A DNA stretch of 64,000 nt from an uncultured Verrucomicrobiota bacterium (GCA_937873455.1 CALMYG010000022.1:62001-126000), one strand, 5' to 3'. Counted from the first letter of the stretch, positions 23,487 through 32,735 are shown. Numbers and translations are program-made. Notes: a model not told the origin generated them from the letters alone.

Positions 23487-25415
23487 TTATTTTACCGCCC
23501 AGAGCGACAGCGCGGGAATGTAGGTAATGAGCAGCACGGCCAGGGCATTGAGCAGCAAAAAGGGCAGGGCGGCGCGGGCGACCTGAAGCAGGGGGCGCTG
23601 GAAACGGAAGGAGGCGAGAAACAAGTTCATGCCCACCGGCGGCGTGAGGTAACCCAGTTGCAAATTCGCCAGAAAAATCACGCCGAGATGCGCGGGATCG
23701 ATACCGAAAACCGCGCCCATCGGCAAGATCAACGGCACAATGATGATCAGCGCGGAGTAAATATCCATGAAGCAGCCCACGGCGATGAGGGCGATGTTCA
23801 GCGCAAGCAGAAACATCCAGCGCGTTTCCACGTTTTCCTCGACCCAGGCCGCCGCCTGCAGGGGAATACCGGCATCGATCAGGTAACTGGTCAGCCCCAT
23901 GGCCAGCCCCAGCACGATCAGAATCCCGCCGACCATGATGCCCCCTTGCACCAGCAAGGAATAAATCGCCCGGATGCCGAGATCACGATGTACGAGGGAT
24001 TCCAGGCCCAGCGCATAGATCGCGCCGAATGCCGCCGCCTCGACCGGCGTACACCAGCCGGCGACGATGAGACCGAGCACGACAACGGGGATGGATAATT
24101 CGCCGCCGGCTTCACGGAGCGTCCGCAGGGCTTGCGCACGATCAAAGGGAACGCGTTGGATGCCCGCCCGGGCGGCCTGGTAGACGCACCAGGCGGTGAC
24201 CGGAAGGATGATGATCATCCCGGGCACGATGGCCGCCTTAAACATCAGCACAATCGGGACCTGGGCGACCACGGCATACAAAATCACCACGAGACTCGGC
24301 GGAAGCAACAGCCCGATGGACCCGGTGCTGGTCAACAGGCCGATGGAAAACGGTTGCGAGAAGCCGCGATGAATAAGGATCGGCAACAGAAGGCCGCCGA
24401 GGGCGAGGATCGTGGCCCCGGAAGCGCCGGTGAACGTAGTGAAGAACGCGCACAGCAGGGTCACCGCGACCGCGATGCCGCCCGGCATCCAACCGAACCA
24501 CGCGGCGAAGAGGTTCTCCAGGCGCCGGCTGGCGCCGCTTTCCGACAAGATAAAACCGATCAAGGTGAATATGGGAATGGCCGGAAAAATTTCGGAGGTG
24601 ACGATCCGGTAGGTTTCCGCGGGAATCGCGGCAATGGTGACCCCGTCTTTCCAGAACAACAGCGCGGCAGCGCCGCCCAACAAGGCAAAGATCGGCGTTC
24701 CCAGGGCCGCCCCGACAATCAACAAGGTTATGGCCACGGTGACGAACCAACCGGAGGGTTGTTCGATGAAGGCGGCCAAGACGGCCACCAACAGCGGTCC
24801 CGATACCAACAGCAGGCGTTTGGTCCAGGTTCCGGCTTCCCGCTGAATCAAGCGGATCATGATCCCGAGCAGGCCGAGGGGCATGAGGGCCTCGGCCATC
24901 CACACCGGAATTACGCCGCCGACCTTATGCGTCCCGCCATCGGTAAACAAAAGGCGTTCATCGAAAAAATCCGCCCAGGCCGCCGGCAAGGCATTGCGCA
25001 ACGCATCCGGAGCGGCCGGCGCTTCGGCCATGACCAGCAAGACGCCGGCCCACGTCAACGCCGTACAGACCATCAGCGTCAGATACGCAGCGAGGCCCCG
25101 GGCGCGGATTCGCCAGTTTTCCGGCAAAAACGGCTCCAGCGCGGCGATTTTGAGGTTCCGGTCTTCCCGGGTCGCCGCAACGGCCGCAACAAACCCCAGC
25201 AACAACGTGCCATGCCGCAAGTAGTCGATCGCGCCGGGCAACCCGCCGCCAAGGAGTTTGCGGCTTAGAAATTCGACGACCGGCAGCACCGCCATCGCCA
25301 GCAAGGTCGCGGCAATGACCCCGTCTTCCAGGAAGCCCGTCTTGAAGGGGACTCCGCGTGCGGTCAAGGCCGGCGAGGGATAAGCGGCAGGCGCGGGAGT
25401 CGGGGTTGCCTTCAT
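23487..25415 (-). CDS. Fused DctQM permease of a TRAP transporter
   Basis: A 642-residue integral membrane protein joining the small (DctQ) and large (DctM) TRAP subunits. The N-terminal ~200 residues have four spans and DctQ features (VVEFLSRKLLGGGLPGAID, RHGTLLLGFVAAVAATREDR). The rest is DctM with ~12 spans and family motifs ALGTPIFALLGGAAALLFW, FTLIGFILSESGASRRL, GASGATILALGGLLLPILI, STGSIGLLLPPSLVVILYAV and the late LQLGYLTPPVGMNLFLASF. It carries out Na+- or H+-coupled uptake of an organic acid delivered by the periplasmic DctP, encoded six bases upstream. AAGGA precedes its ATG. Fused QM proteins are known in TatT-type TRAP systems. Confidence 0.93.
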   Translation of the reverse strand: MKATPTPAPAAYPSPALTARGVPFKTGFLEDGVIAATLLAMAVLPVVEFLSRKLLGGGLPGAIDYLRHGTLLLGFVAAVAATREDRNLKIAALEPFLPENWRIRARGLAAYLTLMVCTALTWAGVLLVMAEAPAAPDALRNALPAAWADFFDERLLFTDGGTHKVGGVIPVWMAEALMPLGLLGIMIRLIQREAGTWTKRLLLVSGPLLVAVLAAFIEQPSGWFVTVAITLLIVGAALGTPIFALLGGAAALLFWKDGVTIAAIPAETYRIVTSEIFPAIPIFTLIGFILSESGASRRLENLFAAWFGWMPGGIAVAVTLLCAFFTTFTGASGATILALGGLLLPILIHRGFSQPFSIGLLTSTGSIGLLLPPSLVVILYAVVAQVPIVLMFKAAIVPGMIIILPVTAWCVYQAARAGIQRVPFDRAQALRTLREAGGELSIPVVVLGLIVAGWCTPVEAAAFGAIYALGLESLVHRDLGIRAIYSLLVQGGIMVGGILIVLGLAMGLTSYLIDAGIPLQAAAWVEENVETRWMFLLALNIALIAVGCFMDIYSALIIIVPLILPMGAVFGIDPAHLGVIFLANLQLGYLTPPVGMNLFLASFRFQRPLLQVARAALPFLLLNALAVLLITYIPALSLWAVK

Positions 25416-25420
25416 GATCC

Positions 25421-26431
25421 TTACTCAACCGGTGCGCTTTGGCGCAACGGAGCGACCGCCGCCTGCACCGCCTCGAATATTTCGCGTGAAAATCGCGAGC
25501 CGACAAAAATGGGGTACCCTTCCCGGCGCACCAGGTCCATCCATTCTTCGCGCACGGTATCGGGCACGTCGTGTACGGTAAGGCCCGCCTGCTTCATGGC
25601 GGCAATGGCATCGATTTCCAACTGACGGCTGCGCGCCATCAAGCTGCCGGAGATCCGCCGGGCCTCGGCCAGCAATCCGGGACGGAGTGCTTCGGGAATG
25701 CGATTCCAGGTGCGTTGGTCAACAACGACACAACCGGGGAGCGGTTGCCAACGCATCGCCGTCATGTGCGGCGCCCGGGGATGCCATTGAAAAGCCAGCG
25801 CCACGGCGGGTGGCGCCGCGAAAGCTTCCACCAATCCGCTTTGCAGCGAAGGCAGCAATTCCGCCACCGGTAAGGACACCGGGTGGAAACGGGTGCGTTT
25901 CAACAGTTCGAGGTATCGGGTATCCGAACCCCAGAAAAACAGTTTTTGCCGTTGCAGATCGGCGGGAGCAATCACCGGTTCCCGCGCGAAAAAATGCACC
26001 CAGCCGGCCAGGGTCCAGGCCACCAGGACGAATCCGCGTTCCTGCAGTTGCTGTTCGAGTTGTGGTCCCACCACCCGGATCACTTCGTCCAGTTCTTCGT
26101 CGGTTTGTACCATGGAGGGAAAGGAAATGGCTTCGATATCCGGGGCAATGGTGATCAGGCTGACGCTGGTCAACGCGGCGGCATTGAGTTGACCGATGCG
26201 CATTTTGCGGATCATGTCGGGCTCGTCGCCGACCACGCCTCCGGGAAAAATGCGAACATCCACCCCGCCGTTGCTCATTTTTTTCCAGGCTTGGGCGATT
26301 TCGACCAGGCCCTGGTGGTAAGGCGAACCTTCCGGCGCCAGGGAGCCCAGCTTGATCACCTGACTGGATGCCGGTTCCCCGGCGGTCATCAGGGTGGCGG
26401 CGGCCACCATACACCAACGAGCCATGTTCAC
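25421..26431 (-). CDS. TRAP transporter substrate-binding protein (DctP/TatP type)
   Basis: A 336-residue periplasmic solute receptor: signal peptide in the first ~23 residues (MARWCMVAAATLMTAGEPAS), then IKLGSLAPEGSPYHQGLVEI, GGVVGDEPDMIRKMRIGQLN, LTSVSLITIAPDIEAISFPS and WGSDTRYLELLKRTRFHPVS, all DctP-like. The fixed arginine that binds the ligand carboxylate in classic DctP proteins is not confidently located. The substrate is unknown; pairing with TatT suggests a hydrophobic or unusual ligand, as discussed for the Treponema Tp0957 system. The start is a GTG at 26431 overlapping the tatT stop (GTGA) with GGAGG 8 bases upstream; an ATG at 26425 is the alternative. Confidence 0.9.
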   Translation of the reverse strand: MNMARWCMVAAATLMTAGEPASSQVIKLGSLAPEGSPYHQGLVEIAQAWKKMSNGGVDVRIFPGGVVGDEPDMIRKMRIGQLNAAALTSVSLITIAPDIEAISFPSMVQTDEELDEVIRVVGPQLEQQLQERGFVLVAWTLAGWVHFFAREPVIAPADLQRQKLFFWGSDTRYLELLKRTRFHPVSLPVAELLPSLQSGLVEAFAAPPAVALAFQWHPRAPHMTAMRWQPLPGCVVVDQRTWNRIPEALRPGLLAEARRISGSLMARSRQLEIDAIAAMKQAGLTVHDVPDTVREEWMDLVRREGYPIFVGSRFSREIFEAVQAAVAPLRQSAPVE

Positions 26432-27366
26432 GGTTCATCCTCCGTTAGCAGGAAAAAATCATCCATGCGATCCAGGTACCACTGCGCTTTGTCGCGGCTC
26501 AGGGTGTTGGCCAACCGGTCATCCGGCGAGGCTTGGAGGTCCAGGGCAAGCGCGGCTTCGAGCAGTCGCCGGAAACCGGTGGCGTCCTGGCGTTGAATCA
26601 TGACCGTCGTTGCCATCGTCACGTACGGGGAAGCCCGGCGTTGGCCGGACCGCGCCACCGCTTCATGAAAGTGGTGTTCCGCGGCTTCCAGGCTGCCTCC
26701 CGCGGCGGCGCCGCGACCGGCCTCAAAGGCCACAAAAAACTCATGCAGCGCGCCGTCTTCCACCGAGGGATTCAAGACCAGGGCCCGGCGCATGATGGCT
26801 TCCACGAGGGGTAATTCGGTCAGACCGGCTAGCCGACTTGGCTGAGCGGCAATAGCCGCCGCCCATCCCGCGCCCCACCAATACAAGGTGACCGCTTCGT
26901 CGGCGGGGGGGCGCTCCAGAAAGGCCGCGCCTTCCTCGCGGAGACGGCGGGGCGCGTCGGGGAAGCGAACCGACAACGCGGCGGCCGCGTAGTCGCTCCC
27001 CCGCAGGTATAACTGCGCGGCGCGGTTGCGCCCGGCTTCCTGGGCGGCCCAGTCGTCCGGCGGGTCGCGGCGCAACGGCCATTCCACGAACGCATGGCTG
27101 TACTGGATGTAGGCGCGGGCGGCGGCCAGCAACACCGCGCGGTTGCCGGGTTGTTGCAGCGCCAGCATGTCCAGGGTTTTCAGCGCAAACGGCATCGCCT
27201 CGGCGGCCAGTTGTAAATCGCTCTCCTGGGCAAAAGCCAGTGCCGCGCTTTCGGCCAGCCCGGTGGATGCATCGTCCAGTGCGGCGCGACGCATCGACGC
27301 ACAACCCGCGCCCATCATCAGGAGGGGGACGCCGAATGCCGCGAGGATGACTGTGCGCTTGCTCAT
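26428..27366 (-). CDS. TatT-like TRAP-associated TPR lipoprotein
   Basis: A 312-residue lipoprotein: the N-terminus ends its hydrophobic segment in the lipobox LMMGAGCAS (Cys ~22). The remainder is all-alpha with TPR-like pairs (AVLLAAARAYIQYSHAFVEW, EAVTLYWWGAGWAAAIAAQP, SLEAAEHHFHEAVARSGQRR), the pattern of the TRAP transporter TatT family. In Treponema pallidum the TatT homologue Tp0956 binds the DctP partner Tp0957 and may relay ligands in the periplasm. Here the gene opens the operon tatT-dctP-dctQM with a four-base overlap to dctP. The mature protein is probably membrane-tethered in the periplasm. Confidence 0.87.
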   Translation of the reverse strand: MSKRTVILAAFGVPLLMMGAGCASMRRAALDDASTGLAESAALAFAQESDLQLAAEAMPFALKTLDMLALQQPGNRAVLLAAARAYIQYSHAFVEWPLRRDPPDDWAAQEAGRNRAAQLYLRGSDYAAAALSVRFPDAPRRLREEGAAFLERPPADEAVTLYWWGAGWAAAIAAQPSRLAGLTELPLVEAIMRRALVLNPSVEDGALHEFFVAFEAGRGAAAGGSLEAAEHHFHEAVARSGQRRASPYVTMATTVMIQRQDATGFRRLLEAALALDLQASPDDRLANTLSRDKAQWYLDRMDDFFLLTEDEP

Positions 27367-27469
27367 GCGCTAAAGCATACCGGCCTTTTTCCGCGAATCA
27401 ATGTTTACCTTATAGCCGCCGCATGGCTATCGGACGAATGGGAAGGAAAGAACGAGCGATCCGATGTGG

Positions 27470-27895
27470 TCAGCCTGCGCCACGGAAAGGATTCACGATG
27501 TTCACCATGTCGTAGTGTTGGCCGTGGGCCAAGTCTTCCGTGTAGATGACGGAGCAATCCAGTGTTTGAGCGGCCGCAATAATCAAAGCATCCCACCACG
27601 ACACGGCATGTTCTTTTTGAAGCGAGCGTCCTCGCTCCATCAGCTTCCAATCTACAGGAAGGGGACCCCATGCCTGCAAGGATTGAAGATCAGCCCAAGC
27701 CGCTTCCCTGGTCATGCCGGGTTTCAATTTTTGCGTTACGGTGACATAGTATTCACTCATCACTTGGGTGCTGATTCGCCCGAGTCGACTTTTCCAGAGT
27801 TCGCTCACGAGATCGGCGGCCCGGCTCTGTTTAACGCCAGCATCGGTATCCCGGACGTAAACCAGGATATTGGTATCCACGAAGGCTTTATTCAT
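27470..27895 (-). CDS. PIN-domain toxin (VapC-like)
   Basis: A 141-residue PIN ribonuclease. Metal-binding acids: Asp7 in AFVDTNILVYVRDTDAG, Glu in VMSEYYVTVTQKL, Asp in VSWWDALIIAAAQTLDC and a final acidic pair in VIYTEDLAHGQHYD. The SWWDALIIAAA and TEDL strings are characteristic of VapC-type toxins. It overlaps the antitoxin gene by eight bases. When free it should cleave tRNA or other RNA. Unlike the pair at 15 kb, the antitoxin gene precedes it. Confidence 0.9.
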   Translation of the reverse strand: MNKAFVDTNILVYVRDTDAGVKQSRAADLVSELWKSRLGRISTQVMSEYYVTVTQKLKPGMTREAAWADLQSLQAWGPLPVDWKLMERGRSLQKEHAVSWWDALIIAAAQTLDCSVIYTEDLAHGQHYDMVNIVNPFRGAG

Positions 27896-28115
27896 AAAGC
27901 TCGTCTCGTCGCGGATACGTGGATTTGGATTCGTTTATAACGGTGGGTTTCCGCGCCAGCCACTGATTCATCGATTTACGATAGCCAAGTTCAGTTTCAA
28001 GGCGTTCGGCTAGCAGTTCCCCGACAAAGCGGGATACACTTGTATTGCGTTCGGCGGCAAAAACCTTGGCTCGGCGGGCGATTTCGTCGGGCAAGGTGAT
28101 GGTCACGTTTTTCAT
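27888..28115 (-). CDS. Ribbon-helix-helix antitoxin (VapB-like)
   Basis: A 75-residue protein starting MKNVTITLPDEIARRAKVFA; the beta strand VTITLPDEI plus the two helices with NTSVSRFVGELLAERL is a textbook CopG/RHH domain. The C-terminal half (NQWLARKPTVINESK) should wrap the PIN toxin. No ribosome site precedes the ATG. Two tandem palindromes start two bases upstream (28117-28147) and are the likely autoregulatory operator. Confidence 0.87.
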   Translation of the reverse strand: MKNVTITLPDEIARRAKVFAAERNTSVSRFVGELLAERLETELGYRKSMNQWLARKPTVINESKSTYPRRDELYE

Positions 28116-28116
28116 A

Positions 28117-28150
28117 ACACGAAAATCGTGTAATACGATCTTCGTGTCAA
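28117..28150 (-). promoter_or_regulatory. Tandem operator and promoter of the vapBC-like operon
   Basis: Two palindromes, ACACGA-AAA-TCGTGT (28117-28131) and ATACGA-TCT-TCGTGT (28133-28147), have centres 16 bases apart, close to 1.5 helical turns. On the minus strand TTGACA (28145-28150), a 17-base spacer and the weak hexamer GATTTT (28122-28127) put the predicted transcript start at 28115, the A of the antitoxin ATG. Operator and promoter overlap, as expected for RHH autorepression. Confidence 0.65.
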
Positions 28151-28342
28151 CCAGATAGCATCATGGTTAACCACGTAATGCGGATGTTCAAAAGACCTGC
28201 CAATCCTCGTTTTTAGCTGCCGTCAGGATGAGTGAAAGTCCGGAAATGAGGAAAAATGCTGCGCATGGAATAGAGTTTGCCGAGTCGGGTGGTGGCGGGT
28301 AGGATGCGGCGGTTATCATGCAACCAGGAAGATGGAGACGTT

Positions 28343-29986
28343 ATGAAACTTGAAAAAATCAGCGGGTATCCGGCGCCGAAGGGGCCGGTGGTGTTGGCGA
28401 TCATGGACGGCGTAGGCATTGGTAAGTTTCCAGAAGGCGACATGGTCGCCAAGGCGACGAAGCCGCATTTGGACTGGTTGAAGCAAAACGCGGTTTATAC
28501 GGAACTCAAGGCGCACGGCACGGCGGTCGGGATGCCCAGCGATGAAGACATGGGCAATAGCGAAGTCGGGCACAACGCCATTGGGGCGGGTCGGGTTTTC
28601 TCCCAGGGGGCAAGTCTGGTGGAGAACGCCATCAACAGCCGCGCGTTGTTTGAAGGGGCGACCTGGAAAGAAATGGTCGATAATGCGCTGAAACACAATA
28701 CCCAGCTTCATTTTGTCGGGTTGCTGTCGGACGGCAACGTGCACAGCCATATACGCCATCTGCTGGCGATGTTGAAGGAGGCGCGGGCGGCCGGGGTGAA
28801 ACGGGTGCGGGTGCATGCGCTGCTCGATGGTCGCGATGTGCCGCCGACCTCGGCCTTGGTTTACATCGAACAACTGGAAGCGGCGTTGAAGGAGTTGTCC
28901 ACCGACGGCCATGATTTCGCCATCGCCTCCGGCGGCGGGCGCCAGAAAATCACCATGGACCGCTACGAGGCGGACTGGAATATGGTCAAGCTCGGCTGGC
29001 AGACGCATTTCAAGGGGGAAGGGCGGTTGTTCCCCTCGGCGGCGGCGGCGGTCGAGGCGTTGCGCGCGGAAAATCCGGGGGTGATCGATCAGGATTTGCC
29101 GCCGTTTGTCATCGCCCGCGACGGAAAACCGCTGGGACCTCTCCACACCCATGACAGCGTGATTCTCTTTAATTTCCGCGGTGACCGCGGATTGGAGTTG
29201 TGCCGGACGTTTGAGAACGAGGACTTTGACAAGTTTGATCGCGGGCCCAAGCCTAACGTGAAGTTTGCCGGAATGATGGAATACGACGGCGACACGCATA
29301 CCCCGAAAAAATATCTGGTTTCTCCGCCGGCCATCGACGCCACGCTCGGCGAGTACATGGTGAAAAACGGGATCAACCTGCTGGCGGTCAGCGAAACCCA
29401 GAAGTACGGGCATGTGACGTATTTCTTTAACGGCAACCGGTCGGGTAAATTTGATGAAGGTCTTGAGGACTATGTGGAAATCAAGTCGGACCGGGTTTCA
29501 TTCGATGAGCGCCCGTGGATGAAGGCGGCGGAGATTACCGACGTGGCCTTGGCGTCGATCCGCGAGAACAAACACAGATTCATCCGGATCAACTATCCCA
29601 ATGGTGATATGGTGGGGCATACCGGCGATCCGCTGGCGGTGGAGATTTCCGTGGAGGCGACCGACTTGTCCATCGGACGATTAATGAAGGCGGTGAAGGC
29701 GGCCGGCGGCATTCTGATCGCAACGGCGGACCACGGCAATGCCGATGAAATGTTTGAAGTGAAAAAAGGCAAGTTGGTTTTGGATGAGCAGGGCAAGCCG
29801 AAACCGAAGACCAGTCACTCCTTGAATCCCGTTCCGTGTTACATCTGGGATCCGAGCGGCCAAGCGAAGATCAGGCTTTCCGCACATACCAACTTGGGGA
29901 TCAGCAGCCTGGCCGCGACGTGCCTGACGTTGCTGGGTTATCAGCCGCCGGCGGAATACGATCCGAGCATCGTGGATGTCGGCTAA
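28343..29986 (+). CDS. gpmI: 2,3-bisphosphoglycerate-independent phosphoglycerate mutase
   Basis: A 547-residue di-Mn phosphoglycerate mutase of the alkaline-phosphatase superfamily, interconverting 3- and 2-phosphoglycerate in glycolysis. Metal site 1 begins with VVLAIMDGVGIG; the phosphorylated serine is in SDEDMGNSEVGHNAIGAGR; substrate-binding strings LSDGNVHSHIRHL and HALLDGRDVPPTS follow; late metal ligands are in INYPNGDMVGHTG and TADHGNADEM. It is slightly longer than the usual ~510 residues. The start at 28343 has GGAG six bases upstream; the frame is open to 28277 but without support. It is a single gene, convergent with the M16 peptidase gene. Confidence 0.96.
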   Translation: MKLEKISGYPAPKGPVVLAIMDGVGIGKFPEGDMVAKATKPHLDWLKQNAVYTELKAHGTAVGMPSDEDMGNSEVGHNAIGAGRVFSQGASLVENAINSRALFEGATWKEMVDNALKHNTQLHFVGLLSDGNVHSHIRHLLAMLKEARAAGVKRVRVHALLDGRDVPPTSALVYIEQLEAALKELSTDGHDFAIASGGGRQKITMDRYEADWNMVKLGWQTHFKGEGRLFPSAAAAVEALRAENPGVIDQDLPPFVIARDGKPLGPLHTHDSVILFNFRGDRGLELCRTFENEDFDKFDRGPKPNVKFAGMMEYDGDTHTPKKYLVSPPAIDATLGEYMVKNGINLLAVSETQKYGHVTYFFNGNRSGKFDEGLEDYVEIKSDRVSFDERPWMKAAEITDVALASIRENKHRFIRINYPNGDMVGHTGDPLAVEISVEATDLSIGRLMKAVKAAGGILIATADHGNADEMFEVKKGKLVLDEQGKPKPKTSHSLNPVPCYIWDPSGQAKIRLSAHTNLGISSLAATCLTLLGYQPPAEYDPSIVDVG

Positions 29987-30026
29987 GGATCGTGTACGAT
30001 ACGTCGTTGCTCCGCGCGTTACCCGC

Positions 30027-32735
30027 TTACTGGGGTAGCAGACGGGTAACGGCGAGGCGTCCGGGCTGCAACATCTCCGCCGCCAGGGCACGGATGTCTT
30101 CTCCGCTGACCGCTTGCAAGCGGTCGGGCACGGAGAAGGTGTAGGCGTATCCCAGGCCATACAATTCGTTCAGCGCGCACAGTTGCGCGAGATCGCCGGT
30201 GTTTTGCAGGTTCATGTCGTGGCCGGCGATCAACTGGGCGCGGGCGCGCTCCAATTCGTCGGGGCGTAGTCCTTCCCGGGCGATGCGTTCGAGTTGCTCG
30301 AGGGATATCTGTTTCACGTCGCTCATTTGCGCGGCGGTGGTGCCGGCGTAGACCGCGAAGAGTCCGGGCTCCAAGCCGCTCATGGCCAGGGCGCCGATGA
30401 AATACACCAATCCCCGTTTTTCCCGTACTTCGATGGCGAGTTCCGACGATAATCCGCTGAGCGCCCGCTGGAGGATATTCAGGGCTTCTCCCCGAGGGTC
30501 TTTGATATCGATTCCCGGATAACCGAGCAGCAGGATGGCTTGTTCAAACGGTCCGCGCACTTCGCCTTCAACCGGCAATTGGGGGGCGGCGGGTTGCCAG
30601 GCGTTCGCCCGTTCGGATGTTCCGGAAAGGTCTCCGAGGTGGCGTTCGGCGAGGCGTTTGGCTTCTTCGGTGTCGATATCGCCAAAGATGGCGATGGCGA
30701 TGTTGTCGGGCGCGAGATGGCGATGGTAGTAGGCGAGGAGATCGTCGCGGGTCAAGGCGCTCAAGACGTCTTCGCTCCCCAGGGTGTTCATGCGGTAGGG
30801 GTGGCCGGGAAACAATTGATTGCGCAGGGATTCCTGGGCGAGAAACATCGGTTGTTCGCGCTGTTGCCGCAGGGAGGCGATCTGTTGCCGCCGTTGTTTG
30901 AGAAGTTCGTCCTCGGGGAAGTTCGGATGGCGGAGACAGTCGGCGAGAACGTCCATGAGGAGCTCGCGGTCCTCGGCCAGTCCGCTGGCGTTCAAGCCGA
31001 AACTGTTGCGCCCGGAAAAGCCGCTGATGGATGCGCCTCGCGACTCGATGGCCTCGGCGATTTCCCGTCCGGTGCGGGATTCGGTGCCGCGGGTCAGCAA
31101 ATCGGCAATGAGCTGGGTGATGCCGTTGTTCTGTTCGTCTTCCGACAGCAAGCCGCCGCCCAAGGCTACGCTCACGAATACAAAAGGAAGCCGGCGGTCT
31201 TCGCGGACGACCACCGGGATGCCGTTCGGCAAGGTGATCCGGCTGACCGGAAATTCCTTGGCGACGCTGTCTTTTCCGGTGTCGGCGGCCGACGGTTCCG
31301 GGGTGAGGAGGGCGACCGTTTCAAAACCGCGGACGATGTAACGGTCGAAGACCTCGTGGAGGCGGTCGTTGTCGACCTGCATGATTTTTTCGAGGTAGTA
31401 CTCGGAGAAGCGCGGGTTGCCGGTGTAGAATTCGCCGGCACCGTAGCTGCTGGCCTGGCCGCTCATGGTTTGGAGGGCGCCGAGTTCAGCAATCACATGG
31501 TTGCGCTTGGCTTTGGCGATATCTTCGTCGGTGAAGGGTTGGGTCCGGTAGGTTTCGATGAATTCGGCCACGGCCTGAAGGACCGCGTGTTCCTTGTCGG
31601 GATCAAAGGAGGCGGAAATGCCGAACAGGCCCCCGTGGGCGGGGGTGTGCGACCAGGCGCTGACGGTGTGGACGAGATGCCGGTTTTCCCGAAGTTCCTG
31701 GTTCAGCAGGGAGCTGCGGCCATCGCCGAGAATCCCGGCCAGGATATCCAGCGCGGGCGCATCCGGATGATCGACGCTGACCGTATGGTAGGTCCAGTGC
31801 ATCCGGCTGACGTTGTAGGCGCCGGTGGCCCGGGCGAACCTCGGCGTGAGTTGGGCCGGCTCGGTGGGAAGGATAACCGGGGCGCGGGCGCGGCGGTTAA
31901 AGTTGGCGAAGGTTTCCCGAATGTAGGCGACGGTTTCCGTCGGGTTGATATCCCCGACCACCACGACCGTCATGTTATCCGGAACGTAGTGTTCGTGGAA
32001 AAAGCGCTCCAGGTGTTCGCGGGTCATGGTGCGGAAGACATCTTCGTAGCCGATGACCGGGACCCGGTAGGGATGAACGCGGTAGGCGGTTTCATACAGC
32101 AATTTGCCGTGCACGCGGGGCGGGCTGTCATATCCCATGGCGAACTCCCGCAGGATGACTTCTTTTTCGCGCTCCCACTCGTCTTCCGGGAGGCTGGCGT
32201 TCATGACGGCGTCGGAAAGGACGTCGATTCCGACCTTCCAGTTCCGGGCGGGCAGGTCGGCGTAGAAGACGGTCCGGTCGTGGGCGGTGTAGGCATTGAT
32301 CGATCCGCCGGCCTCATCGATTTCCCGCGTGATATCGGCGGGGCCGCGGTTGGGGGTGCCCTTGAAGATCATGTGTTCCATGTAATGGGAAAGGCCCGCC
32401 CCGAGGTTGGCGCCTTCATGAATGGAGCCGGTGCCAATCCATATTTGCACGGCCACGACCGGTGCGCTGTGGTCCGGTTTGACCAATACCACCATGCCGT
32501 TATCCAGCACGTCGCGGTGCAGGCCTTGGTTTAATTGGCGCAGGTGGTCCAGCGTGGACTTCGGCGCATCAGGATTCTGAGCCAGGGTAAAGGCCGGCAA
32601 GGACATAGCTAGGAGCAGGAGTGAACGAAGGGCGAGGGCAAGGTGGTTATGGAACGGCGCTAAGCGCAGGCGCTTCCACGTCGGCGCGGCGACGGGAAGG
32701 ACGGAAGGGCTGGAGGAAGGCGGTATCGAAATCAT
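30027..32735 (-). CDS. M16-family zinc metallopeptidase, two fused halves
   Basis: A ~902-residue exported M16 protease with two homologous clam-shell halves. The inverted zinc motif HxxEH is SHYMEHMIFKG in the N-terminal half, with downstream metal ligand in EREKEVILREFAMG. The second half (from ~480, ITLPNGIPVVVREDRRLPFV) lacks HxxEH, as usual for the partner half, and has SASGFSGRNSFGLNAS-like strings. It degrades peptides in the periplasm or outside. The start is uncertain: the hydrophobic core SLLLLAMSLPAFTLAQ looks like a signal peptide, but the only upstream ATG that includes it (32735) makes the gene overlap the Minf_1886 gene by 89 bases. An ATG at 32606 would truncate the signal. 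Confidence 0.88.
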   Translation of the reverse strand: MISIPPSSSPSVLPVAAPTWKRLRLAPFHNHLALALRSLLLLAMSLPAFTLAQNPDAPKSTLDHLRQLNQGLHRDVLDNGMVVLVKPDHSAPVVAVQIWIGTGSIHEGANLGAGLSHYMEHMIFKGTPNRGPADITREIDEAGGSINAYTAHDRTVFYADLPARNWKVGIDVLSDAVMNASLPEDEWEREKEVILREFAMGYDSPPRVHGKLLYETAYRVHPYRVPVIGYEDVFRTMTREHLERFFHEHYVPDNMTVVVVGDINPTETVAYIRETFANFNRRARAPVILPTEPAQLTPRFARATGAYNVSRMHWTYHTVSVDHPDAPALDILAGILGDGRSSLLNQELRENRHLVHTVSAWSHTPAHGGLFGISASFDPDKEHAVLQAVAEFIETYRTQPFTDEDIAKAKRNHVIAELGALQTMSGQASSYGAGEFYTGNPRFSEYYLEKIMQVDNDRLHEVFDRYIVRGFETVALLTPEPSAADTGKDSVAKEFPVSRITLPNGIPVVVREDRRLPFVFVSVALGGGLLSEDEQNNGITQLIADLLTRGTESRTGREIAEAIESRGASISGFSGRNSFGLNASGLAEDRELLMDVLADCLRHPNFPEDELLKQRRQQIASLRQQREQPMFLAQESLRNQLFPGHPYRMNTLGSEDVLSALTRDDLLAYYHRHLAPDNIAIAIFGDIDTEEAKRLAERHLGDLSGTSERANAWQPAAPQLPVEGEVRGPFEQAILLLGYPGIDIKDPRGEALNILQRALSGLSSELAIEVREKRGLVYFIGALAMSGLEPGLFAVYAGTTAAQMSDVKQISLEQLERIAREGLRPDELERARAQLIAGHDMNLQNTGDLAQLCALNELYGLGYAYTFSVPDRLQAVSGEDIRALAAEMLQPGRLAVTRLLPQ

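Noticed and set aside
30017..30051. CGTTACCCG … CGGGTAACG inverted repeat at the gpmI/M16 convergent junction, considered as a terminator
   Set aside because: It lies partly within the M16 coding end and has no T-tract on either strand.
30540..32534. 664-residue plus-strand frame opposite the M16 peptidase
   Set aside because: Gly/Val/Glu-rich shadow; HxxEH and both M16 halves are on the minus strand.
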